A DNA stretch of 6,492 nt from Chloroflexota bacterium (GTDB taxonomy: Bacteria; Chloroflexota; Dehalococcoidia; Lucifugimonadales; JACPCL1). The position numbers and the translations under genes are program-made. The DNA lies in assembly GCA_016210375.1 (NCBI GenBank), contig JACQUH010000087.1, forward strand, positions 1 through 6,492, in the 5' to 3' direction. Below, one piece after another: positions 1 to 6,108 of the stretch (position 1 is its first letter; each line of letters begins with the position of its first letter). A model generated the notes under the pieces. It did not search any database. It was not told the DNA's origin and saw only the letters and a list, made by a program, of their open reading frames with translations.

Positions 1-1
1 G

Positions 2-2509
2 TGCAACATCCAGTTCGCGTTGCAGCCCCATCCCCAGGTGGCTCGGGCCATCGGTGTCGAGTGGTCCCCGAAATCGCCATACTACGTCATCGAAGTCAAC
101 CCCAGAGTCAGCCGAAGCTCGGCTCTGGCCAGCAAGGCCACCGGGTATCCCATTGCCCGAGTCGCAGCGAAGATCGCCATCGGCAAGCGGCTGAACGAGA
201 TAGCCAACGCCGTCACGGGGAAGACGCTGGCTGCCTTTGAGCCAGCTCTGGACTACTGTGTGGTGAAGATCCCTCGCTGGCCCTTTGATAAGTTCCCCAC
301 GGGGGACCGCCACCTTGGCGTGCAGATGAAGGCCACCGGCGAGGTCATGGCCATTGACCGGGTGTACGAGGCGGCGCTCCAGAAGGCGGTGCGTTCCCTG
401 GAGCTGGGAGGCAAGAGCCTGCTGTGGGAGGACCCTCACTGGAAACTGGGAGAGGAGGTCTCGCTGGATCAGCTCCCCCTGTATGCCAACGACCTGCGCC
501 TCTGGGCGCTGATGGCGGCCCTGCGCCGGGGCGCCTCCATCCAGGAGCTTTCTGGCCGCACAGGAATAGACCCGTGGTTCCTGGCGGCCCTTGCCAACAT
601 CGTGGACATGGAGCGCGCCCTCCTCTCGGAGCCGCTAAGCCCCCGGCTGCTGCGCCAGGCAAAGCGCATGGGCTTCTCCGACGAGCAGATCGCTACCCTG
701 GCGGACCGGCTGCCAGACCAGGTGCGCGGGCTCCGGTCCCAGTGGAGCATCCGTCCTGTGTACAAGACGGTGGATACCTGCGCGGCGGAGTTTGAGGCTC
801 AGACCCCCTACTTCTACAGCGCCTACGAGGAGGAGAACGAGGCCCTGCCTCTGCCTGGGCCGAAGGCCCTGGTCCTGGGCAGCGGGCCGATACGCATCGC
901 CCAGGGCATTGAGTTTGACTACTGTAGCGTCCATGCCGCCTGGGCGCTCCAGCAGGCGGGGACAGCCAGCATCATCGTCAACTCCAACCCGGAGACGGTG
1001 TCCACGGACTTTGACACCAGCGACCGCCTCTACTTTGAGCCTTTGGACGAGGAGAGCTTGCTGGGCATCCTGGAGAACGAGGGCCGAAGCGCGGACGGGA
1101 GCATGACGCCGCCGCCCTCGGTAGTCCAGTTCGGTGGACAGACAGCTATCAACCTGTCCCAGTCCCTGGCGCGCTACGGCATGCCCATCCTGGGATCCTC
1201 CGCCCAGGCCATTGACATCGCCTCGGACCGGCACAAGTTTGAGGACTTCCTGGCCCGCCTGGGCATCCCGCAGCCGCCGGGGGCCACCGTCACCTCGGTG
1301 GAGGAGGGACTGAACGTGGCCCAGGGCATCGGCTATCCGGTGCTGGTGCGCCCCAGCTACGTGCTGGGCGGGCGCGCCATGGAGATCGTGCAGAACGCCA
1401 CCGAGATGATCCGCTACCTGGGCTCCGCGGTGGAAGTGGGACAGGGCAAGCCTGTGCTCATAGACAAGTACATGGAGGGGCGGGAGGTGGAGGTGGACGC
1501 TATCTGCGATGGAGAGCAGGTGCTCATCCCGGGCGTTATGGAGCACATAGAGCGGGCCGGTGTGCACAGCGGCGACTCTATGTCCATCTACCCGGGCCTG
1601 ACCATGACGCCGGCGGAGGTGGACACTTTGGTGGACTACGCCACGCGCATCGCCCTGGGCCTGGGCATGAGGGGGCTGATCAACATCCAGTACATCATCA
1701 TGGGGCCGGAGCGGTACCGGGACCCCGCCACCTACCGGGACACCCACCCGCAGGCGGCGGGCGAATCGGTGGTGTACGTGATAGAGGCGAACCCCCGGGC
1801 CAGCCGGACGGTGCCCTTTCTTTCCAAGGTGACGGGGGTGCCCATGGTGCGCCTGGCTACCAGGGTGATCCTGGGCCACAGCCTGAAGGAGCAGGGGTTC
1901 CAGGGCGGTCTGTGGCCCTACAACGACGTGGTAGGGGTGAAGGCCCCGGTGTTCTCCATGTCCAAGCTGACAGGCGTGGACACCTACCTGGGCCCGGAGA
2001 TGAAGTCCACAGGCGAGGTTATGGGCGTGGACGATAACTTCCGCTCGGCGGTGTCCAAGGCGCTGCTGGCCAGCAGCCTGAGCCTGCCCAGGAACGGGGC
2101 CGTGCTGGTGAGCATCGCCGACAAGGACAAGGCGGAGTCCATGTCGCTAATGCGCGCCCTGGCCGAGGCCCGCTACCGCCTGTATGCCACAGAGGGCACG
2201 GCGGCGATGATCCAGGCCCTGGGGCTGGATGTGACCATGATCACCAAGCGGCTTAACGAGGGACACCCCAACGTGGTGGACGTGATCGTGGACGGTACGG
2301 TGCAGGCGGTGGTGAACACCACGGGGCCGGCCACGTCCACGCTTAAGGACGGCTTTGAGATACGTCGTGCCGCGGTGGAGCGGCGCATCCCCTGCTTCAC
2401 GTCGCTGGACACGGCGCGGGCTGCGGTGGAGAGCCTGCTGCACGCGGACGGCGGGGCGTACCAGGTGCTGCCCAGCGCGGAGTACCTGGGGAAGGGGAGA
2501 CGGGCATAG
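2..2509 (+). CDS. carB: Carbamoyl-phosphate synthase large subunit, 5' end missing
   Basis: This subunit makes carbamoyl phosphate from bicarbonate, ammonia (from the small subunit CarA) and two ATP, feeding pyrimidine and arginine synthesis in the cytoplasm. The reading frame is open from the first bases, so the gene starts upstream; 835 residues remain of a family length near 1,070. What is left begins late in the first ATP-grasp half: NIQFAL, then IEVNPRVSRSSALASK, with metal-ligand-type Glu at 92-94 and Asn at 98-100. The oligomerisation region (about 410-770) follows. The second synthetase half opens with LGSGPIRIAQGIEFDYC near 870, carries VRPSYVLGGRAMEIV near 1345, and has the matching IEANPRASRTVPF with Glu at 1784-1786 and Asn at 1790-1792. 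The end is an MGS-like allosteric domain (about 2090-2470). Loops before both IExNPR motifs are longer than in E. coli, by about 12 and 20 residues. No frameshift is seen. A TTG at 20 is internal, not a start. Confidence 0.97.
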   Translation, partial: CNIQFALQPHPQVARAIGVEWSPKSPYYVIEVNPRVSRSSALASKATGYPIARVAAKIAIGKRLNEIANAVTGKTLAAFEPALDYCVVKIPRWPFDKFPTGDRHLGVQMKATGEVMAIDRVYEAALQKAVRSLELGGKSLLWEDPHWKLGEEVSLDQLPLYANDLRLWALMAALRRGASIQELSGRTGIDPWFLAALANIVDMERALLSEPLSPRLLRQAKRMGFSDEQIATLADRLPDQVRGLRSQWSIRPVYKTVDTCAAEFEAQTPYFYSAYEEENEALPLPGPKALVLGSGPIRIAQGIEFDYCSVHAAWALQQAGTASIIVNSNPETVSTDFDTSDRLYFEPLDEESLLGILENEGRSADGSMTPPPSVVQFGGQTAINLSQSLARYGMPILGSSAQAIDIASDRHKFEDFLARLGIPQPPGATVTSVEEGLNVAQGIGYPVLVRPSYVLGGRAMEIVQNATEMIRYLGSAVEVGQGKPVLIDKYMEGREVEVDAICDGEQVLIPGVMEHIERAGVHSGDSMSIYPGLTMTPAEVDTLVDYATRIALGLGMRGLINIQYIIMGPERYRDPATYRDTHPQAAGESVVYVIEANPRASRTVPFLSKVTGVPMVRLATRVILGHSLKEQGFQGGLWPYNDVVGVKAPVFSMSKLTGVDTYLGPEMKSTGEVMGVDDNFRSAVSKALLASSLSLPRNGAVLVSIADKDKAESMSLMRALAEARYRLYATEGTAAMIQALGLDVTMITKRLNEGHPNVVDVIVDGTVQAVVNTTGPATSTLKDGFEIRRAAVERRIPCFTSLDTARAAVESLLHADGGAYQVLPSAEYLGKGRRA

Positions 2510-2516
2510 GGCCCTG

Positions 2517-2616
2517 CTAACCTCACCCCCTGTTGTCCCCCTCCCCACATCGGGAAGTGGGAGAAAAAGTAGGGACATCTATGGCACGGCAAAGCCGTGC
2601 CATAGATGTCCCTACT
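2517..2616. repeat. Palindromic intergenic repeat, element A (core copy)
   Basis: The repeat begins within 10 bases of the carB stop. It has a C-rich arm (2517-2546), a small side hairpin (2541-2548 with 2557-2563, one bulged C) and a central perfect inverted repeat of 23 bp (2568-2590 and 2594-2616) around an AAA loop. The C-rich arm matches 25 of 30 bases, without gaps, of 6153-6182 in element B. The distance from arm to central AAA is also nearly the same (75 versus 77 bases). The stems differ in sequence, but both end in GGC-AAA-GCC. The mirror-image right half present in element B is not visible here; that space is taken by the end of the crotonase gene. I see no open frame that could be a transposase. 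It is most likely a non-autonomous REP- or MITE-like element. Confidence 0.75.
2564..2616 (-). terminator. Rho-independent terminator for the crotonase gene
   Basis: Read on the minus strand, a perfect 23-bp stem with an AAA loop begins 6 bases after the TAA stop of the crotonase gene. It is followed at once by a T-run (five A on the plus strand, 2564-2568, the first T closing the stem). This is the textbook layout of an intrinsic terminator. On the plus strand no T-run follows, so for carB the hairpin would at most act as an RNA 3'-end barrier. The stem is also the centre of repeat element A, so the terminator appears to be supplied by the repeat. Confidence 0.65.
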
Positions 2617-2622
2617 AACGCT

Positions 2623-3528
2623 TTAGGTGCGCCTTTCTTCCCACGCAGCAGGGAATTGGGCGTCTCTTGTCCTCACCCCTTCGTGATAGCCTTTCTCGTG
2701 CCAAAGGTTCTCCATTGCCAGATTTGGGGTAGAGAGATGGGCGTGAGCGTGAATATCACCGCTCCATTCCAGAGCCTGCCGGAGACCCATGGCCTCGTAG
2801 AACTTGTTAACACTCCATTTATTGAGAGCAATGATCTCCAAAGGTTGCTTGGCGATGTCCGCGGCCAACTGGTTGACCTCCGCTTCCAACCGATCGGCTG
2901 GAACAGCGCGGTTGACCATTCCCCATTCGGCAGCCTCTTTGCCCGAAAAGTTGCGTTGGGTAAGCAGCAGCTCCTTAGACATTCGCATCCCAATGAGGAG
3001 GGGCCACATGGTATATAATCGTCCACCGCCATGGATGTAGCGGTTGTGGAACCTGGCGTTCTCGGCTGCGATAACAAGATCACAATGCATTGCAAACTCC
3101 AGGCCGGTGATGACGCACCAGCCGTGGACCTGAGCGATTACGGCTTGTGGGAGGTCCCAGAAAAGGTCATACCATCGGTAGAGCTGAGTAAGCACCGAGT
3201 TCCGTTCCCAAATGACGGGATCCGAAGTGGCATATCCCGTGCGAGGGCTCGGAACTCGCACAAATGGATTGGGTTCCGCTGCGCCGCGACGTTCCTCGTC
3301 TCCCTCACCTACTCCTCCCACATCGCCACCGGTGGTAAAGGCTCCCCCCGCCCCTTTTATCACCACCACCTTGACATCCCCATCCCGCTTGATGCGGTGA
3401 AAAACGTCATCAATTTCCGAACTCATCACCCGGGTGAATGCATTCAAGTGTTCGGGCCGGTTGAGTGTAATCCGACCAATGCCCGCGCCTTTCGTAAAGA
3501 TGATCTCCTTATATTCTGGATAATCCAT
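2623..3528 (-). CDS. Crotonase-fold enoyl-CoA hydratase/isomerase family protein
   Basis: Family members act on acyl-CoA thioesters in the cytoplasm (hydration, isomerisation, C-C cleavage); the substrate here is unknown. The 301-residue protein opens with the usual crotonase strand and NRPEHLNAF (23-31). It has the first oxyanion-hole segment FTTGGDV (64-70) and the second at HGWCVITGLEFAMHCD (135-150). Glu144 aligns with the first catalytic Glu of classical crotonase. Twenty residues later, where classical hydratases have the second Glu, this protein has Tyr164, so simple hydratase activity is doubtful. A Gly/charged insertion at about 71-105 explains the extra length over the usual 260. 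A start six bases upstream (TTG, 3532-3534) is rejected: it would touch the Shine-Dalgarno AGGGAGGAG (3535-3543), while ATG at 3526-3528 sits 6 bases from it. GC content looks lower than in carB. The gene is divergent from the CoA-transferase, which suggests a shared pathway. Confidence 0.9.
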   Translation of the reverse strand: MDYPEYKEIIFTKGAGIGRITLNRPEHLNAFTRVMSSEIDDVFHRIKRDGDVKVVVIKGAGGAFTTGGDVGGVGEGDEERRGAAEPNPFVRVPSPRTGYATSDPVIWERNSVLTQLYRWYDLFWDLPQAVIAQVHGWCVITGLEFAMHCDLVIAAENARFHNRYIHGGGRLYTMWPLLIGMRMSKELLLTQRNFSGKEAAEWGMVNRAVPADRLEAEVNQLAADIAKQPLEIIALNKWSVNKFYEAMGLRQALEWSGDIHAHAHLSTPNLAMENLWHEKGYHEGVRTRDAQFPAAWEERRT

Positions 3529-3534
3529 TGCCAA

Positions 3535-3543
3535 CTCCTCCCT
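3535..3543 (-). promoter_or_regulatory. Strong ribosome binding site of the crotonase gene
   Basis: The minus strand reads AGGGAGGAG, a long match to the anti-Shine-Dalgarno sequence, with 6 bases between it and ATG at 3526-3528. This fixes the ATG, rather than the in-frame TTG at 3532-3534, as the start. Confidence 0.8.
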
Positions 3544-3574
3544 ATTTAGATTGACTTTGTGAACGTATAGCGGG

Positions 3575-3604
3575 AATCTAACAGTTTTCCATTGAGCTTG
3601 TCAA
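3575..3604 (-). promoter_or_regulatory. Sigma70-type promoter for the crotonase gene
   Basis: On the minus strand a perfect -35 box TTGACA (3599-3604) is separated by 18 bases from TAGATT (3575-3580), a 4 of 6 match to the -10 consensus. The predicted transcription start near 3568 gives a short leader of about 40 bases ending in the strong ribosome binding site. The call rests on consensus matching only. Confidence 0.55.
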
Positions 3605-3649
3605 GTACTGGGAGGTTCCGACAGGTATGAGAGGGATTGCAAGAGACGC

Positions 3650-3678
3650 TTGACAGGCCGAGGCGGGGGCACTATCGT
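3650..3678 (+). promoter_or_regulatory. Sigma70-type promoter for the CoA-transferase gene
   Basis: A perfect TTGACA (3650-3655) is followed after 17 bases by TATCGT (3673-3678), a 4 of 6 match to the -10 consensus. The predicted start is near 3685. The -35 boxes of this promoter and of the crotonase promoter face away from each other about 45 bases apart, so one bound regulator could affect both. Confidence 0.5.
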
Positions 3679-3810
3679 GCGTACGAACCTAGGTGGAGGC
3701 GGAGTACACTTCCCTCAGAAGTTGAACTGAGGAGTTTCGGTTCACCCATGATGTGAGAAAACCTGTGCGAATCCACAGGGCATAAGCGGCCTGGGTTGAG
3801 AGATGTACGA

Positions 3811-3827
3811 TGACCAGCACCAGGTCA
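3811..3827. promoter_or_regulatory. 17-bp dyad, possible operator or hairpin
   Basis: TGACC and GGTCA form a perfect 5-bp dyad around a 7-base spacer (AGCACCA). It lies about 125 bases downstream of the predicted transcription start and 48 bases before the GTG. It could be a regulator half-site pair or an RNA stem. No regulator family can be assigned from the sequence. Confidence 0.3.
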
Positions 3828-3863
3828 CCCCTGTAGTGAAAACCCGGATTTATGCCAACCCGA

Positions 3864-3868
3864 GGAGG
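3864..3868 (+). promoter_or_regulatory. Ribosome binding site that sets the CoA-transferase start
   Basis: GGAGG lies within GAGGAGGTG (3862-3870), 6 bases before the GTG at 3875. The frame also has an ATG at 3803, but that start lacks a comparable site and would add 24 residues without resemblance to the family's amino terminus. Confidence 0.75.
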
Positions 3869-3874
3869 TGTCCC

Positions 3875-5092
3875 GTGCCGCTGCCGCTGGAGGGGGTGCG
3901 AGTCCTTGAGCTGAGCCATATCATCGCCGGGCCGTTCTGCGGTGCAGTGCTTGCTGACTATGGCGCCGACATTGTCAAGGTGGAAGCCCCAGGCGTCGGC
4001 GACCGCACCCGCCGCAACACGCCCTTCGTCCCGGGGTCAGACCCGCCGCTGAATGGCCATTTCTACGGCCTCAACCGTTCGCGCTGCGGCGTCACGCTCA
4101 ACCTCAAGACCCCGGAAGGCCGGGCGGTGTTCCGGGACCTTGTCGGATGGGCCGACATCCTCCTTGAGAACTTTGCGCCGGGCGTTATGGAGCGGCTCGG
4201 CCTCGGGTACGAGACGCTGCGGGAAGTGAACCCACGCCTCATCTATGTCGCCATCTCCGGTTTCGGCCAGCTTGAACCGTACATTGGCCCGTACTCGCAG
4301 TGGCCGGCGAACAACGCCATCGCCCAGGGCATGGGCGGCCTGATGGATCTTACCGGTGAACGGGACGGTCCACCCACGTTCGTCGGCGCTACCATCGGGG
4401 ACACTATCCCCGGCCTTTGGGCCGCCTTCGGCGCCGTGCTGGCCCTCTACCAGCGCACCCTTACCGGTGAGGGCCAGTACGTGGACGTTCCCATGTACGA
4501 CTCTATCGTTGCCATGTGCTTTAAGGCTGTCTTGGACCACTCCACCGTCTCCGGCGTAGTGCCCACCCGCGGCAGTGAGGGCTGGGGTGGTACCTTTACG
4601 GGTATCCTCCGGTGCCAGGACGGGTACATCGCGGTCTCCATGTGGGGCGACCAACCGGAGAAGTGGCGCGCCCTGTGGGAGCGCATCGGCCGGTCGGAGG
4701 CGTGGGAGGACCCCCGGATTGACCAGCGGCAGCCGGGGAACACGAAGGTCGCTGCATTCATTAAAGCGACCTTGGAGGAGTGGCTCAGCACGCGCGATCG
4801 CTGGGAGGGGGTCCGCATGTTGCTGGACGCCGGGTTCTCCGCTGGCCCGGTTCAAGGGGCCCGTGAGATCCATGACTGTCTCCAGCTTCAGGCCCGGCAG
4901 GCCCACTACGAGATTGAGCTCGGCGGTCGGCAAGTCCGTGGACCGCGCTCTCCGGTCCGCCTCTCAGGCTCCCCTCCACGTACGCACCGGCGCGGCCCGC
5001 ACCTGGGCGAGCACACGGAAGAGGTCCTCACCCAGATCTTGGGGCGGTCGCTAGAGGAAGTTCGTGACCTGCGAGGCGGTGGCGTGATCTAG
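3875..5092 (+). CDS. CaiB/BaiF family III CoA-transferase
   Basis: Family III enzymes move CoA from an acyl-CoA donor to a free carboxylic acid, usually as an interlocked dimer in the cytoplasm. From the GTG start the protein is 405 residues, a normal family length, and begins PLPLEGVRVLELSHIIAGP as homologues do. Visible family blocks are VKVEAPGVGDRTR (35-47), LLENFAPGVMERLGLGYE (96-113), ISGFGQLEPY (127-136), GMGGLMDLTGE (152-162) and TGEGQYVDVPMYD (197-209). The end, LGEHTEEVLTQILGRSLEEV, is also typical. Asp176 in GATIGDTIPG corresponds to the Asp that forms the acyl-aspartyl anhydride in formyl-CoA transferase (Asp169). The His used by alpha-methylacyl-CoA racemases of the same superfamily is not apparent in the ANNAIAQ segment (145-151), so transferase is preferred over racemase. 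It is divergent from the crotonase gene, an association also known from carnitine metabolism (CaiB with CaiD), but the substrate is unknown. Confidence 0.92.
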   Translation: MPLPLEGVRVLELSHIIAGPFCGAVLADYGADIVKVEAPGVGDRTRRNTPFVPGSDPPLNGHFYGLNRSRCGVTLNLKTPEGRAVFRDLVGWADILLENFAPGVMERLGLGYETLREVNPRLIYVAISGFGQLEPYIGPYSQWPANNAIAQGMGGLMDLTGERDGPPTFVGATIGDTIPGLWAAFGAVLALYQRTLTGEGQYVDVPMYDSIVAMCFKAVLDHSTVSGVVPTRGSEGWGGTFTGILRCQDGYIAVSMWGDQPEKWRALWERIGRSEAWEDPRIDQRQPGNTKVAAFIKATLEEWLSTRDRWEGVRMLLDAGFSAGPVQGAREIHDCLQLQARQAHYEIELGGRQVRGPRSPVRLSGSPPRTHRRGPHLGEHTEEVLTQILGRSLEEVRDLRGGGVI

Positions 5093-5196
5093 CGCCTTGT
5101 TCTGTAAATAGTGCTTGCTTCGTTTATCCTCCCCAAACGGTTTGTGCGGGCCGAAGCTTTACCCCTGAATTCGGTGTTGCCCGAGGCTATGACGCT

Positions 5197-6042
5197 ATGG
5201 CAAGACCCACTCTCCGAGAGCTCAGTCTTACTGACGCCGACTTGGACTTCCTGGTGAGCCAGGCCGCGCCCAGCGCCAAGGACCCCGATCGCCTGAAACT
5301 CCTTGTCCGCCAAGAGGAGAGCTTCCGCAAGGCCCTGGTGGGGAACGATAGGGTCTTCCAGCAGGTGATGAACGACGAAGAGGTCTTCGTCAAGGTCTCG
5401 CCGACGCTCTACTTTGAGGTCTTGCTGCGCAGGTCCCTGAAGGAGCTGGAGACGGCCACCCACACCGTGGAGCGCGCCGGACGGCAGAATATCCCTGTCT
5501 TTGACACGCGAGAGGTGGTGGACCTCCTCACCCAGCCGGAGGTGCTGCTGTACCTGGCCCATCTGCTGGCCTCCTTCACCCGCATCCACAGCTATACCAC
5601 CACCGTCCGCGTGCGCCGGGGCATCCGCCACCGCGTCCGCTTCAACGACATGGACGTGGACAGCCTGGTGCGCATGAGCGCCACGGTGGACGAGGAGCAA
5701 CGCTTCGCTCTCTACAAGCGTATCGCCGACGTGTGCCTCTTCATCAGCGGCGTCTTCCCGGACTACACCTTCTTTGACTACCGCTACCCAATGTCCGGGC
5801 AGCGCCGCCCACTGACCACGGGCCGCCTGCGCCGCAGCCTGGAGGAGTACGAGAGCGAGGGCCGGCGCTTCTACAGCCTGGCCCAGCAGCATCCCACGGC
5901 CCAGCTCCTGGACCTCGCTCCCGTCTTTGGCCTGCTGAAGGAGCATTTCAATTCCGCCCGCAAGCCCCTGACCTTCATCGCCGCCCACTACCTGCACACC
6001 CGCAAGCACATGCTCTTCGCAGCGCAGGTACCGGGGACATGA
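5197..6042 (+). CDS. Uncharacterised 281-residue soluble protein
   Basis: I do not recognise a named domain. The frame has the strong third-position GC bias of a real GC-rich gene and is well filled with ordinary residues. There is no signal peptide and no membrane-length hydrophobic run, so a cytoplasmic, mainly helical protein is likely. Features: an acidic, Leu-rich amino part (1-75); the hydrophobic helix-like run VVDLLTQPEVLLYLAHLLASF (107-127); a basic stretch RVRRGIRHRVRFND (138-151); then LYKRIADVCLFISGVFPDY (172-190) with the only Cys at 180. The LFISGVFP block, followed by an aromatic/Tyr-rich segment, resembles from memory a proteobacterial family of uncharacterised proteins; this is unverified. 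The ATG at 5197 is the first start in frame; its ribosome site is weak (GAGG at 5183-5186, 10 bases away). The 104 bases before it hold no promoter I can defend, so co-transcription with the CoA-transferase is possible. Confidence 0.8.
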   Translation: MARPTLRELSLTDADLDFLVSQAAPSAKDPDRLKLLVRQEESFRKALVGNDRVFQQVMNDEEVFVKVSPTLYFEVLLRRSLKELETATHTVERAGRQNIPVFDTREVVDLLTQPEVLLYLAHLLASFTRIHSYTTTVRVRRGIRHRVRFNDMDVDSLVRMSATVDEEQRFALYKRIADVCLFISGVFPDYTFFDYRYPMSGQRRPLTTGRLRRSLEEYESEGRRFYSLAQQHPTAQLLDLAPVFGLLKEHFNSARKPLTFIAAHYLHTRKHMLFAAQVPGT

Positions 6043-6083
6043 TGCACCGCGTAAGTGACTCTCCCAAAATGGCTTTCTCCACC

Positions 6084-6099
6084 CCAGCCTGAAGGCTGG
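6084..6099. repeat. Small perfect hairpin after the uncharacterised gene
   Basis: CCAGCC and GGCTGG pair perfectly around a TGAA loop, 41 bases after the stop codon at 6042. No T-run follows on either strand, so it is not a standard intrinsic terminator. It may protect the RNA 3' end or be a dispersed intergenic repeat. Confidence 0.4.
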
Positions 6100-6108
6100 A
6101 GCATGATG

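Larger units (their letters stand above)
3685..3874 (+). promoter_or_regulatory. Long structured 5' leader of the CoA-transferase gene
   Basis: If the promoter at 3650-3678 is used, about 190 bases of RNA precede the GTG start. The stretch contains: an 8-bp palindrome ACCTAGGT (3687-3694); a stem CCTCAG/CTGAGG (3713-3718, 3727-3732) that competes with ACTTC/GAAGT formed over the same bases; a stem CCTGTG/CACAGG (3762-3767, 3774-3779) with loop CGAATC; and a dyad at 3811-3827. The segment TGTGCGAATCCACAGGGC loosely recalls the GTGCGAATC hairpin of cobalamin riboswitches. The rest of that class, including a recognisable B12 box, is not seen. I therefore call it a structured leader of unknown class. 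Confidence 0.4.

Noticed and set aside
635..1879. Long minus-strand open frame of 414 codons opposite carB
   Set aside because: It lies wholly antisense to an unmistakable carB and translates to a His/Arg/Val-rich sequence typical of the shadow of a GC-rich gene.
2570..2614. CRISPR-like repeat pair
   Set aside because: The two matching segments are inverted and 3 bases apart; there are no direct repeats with spacers.
2533..3018. Plus-strand open frame running through the carB-crotonase gap
   Set aside because: It crosses the palindromic repeat and the antisense of the crotonase gene; there is no ribosome site and no recognisable protein.
3740..3800. Cobalamin riboswitch
   Set aside because: Only a short GTGCGAATC-type hairpin resembles it. 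The B12 box and the rest of the core are not visible, so it is listed only as a structured leader.
4037..4933. Minus-strand open frame of 298 codons opposite the CoA-transferase
   Set aside because: It is antisense to a well-supported CaiB/BaiF gene and has no family resemblance of its own.
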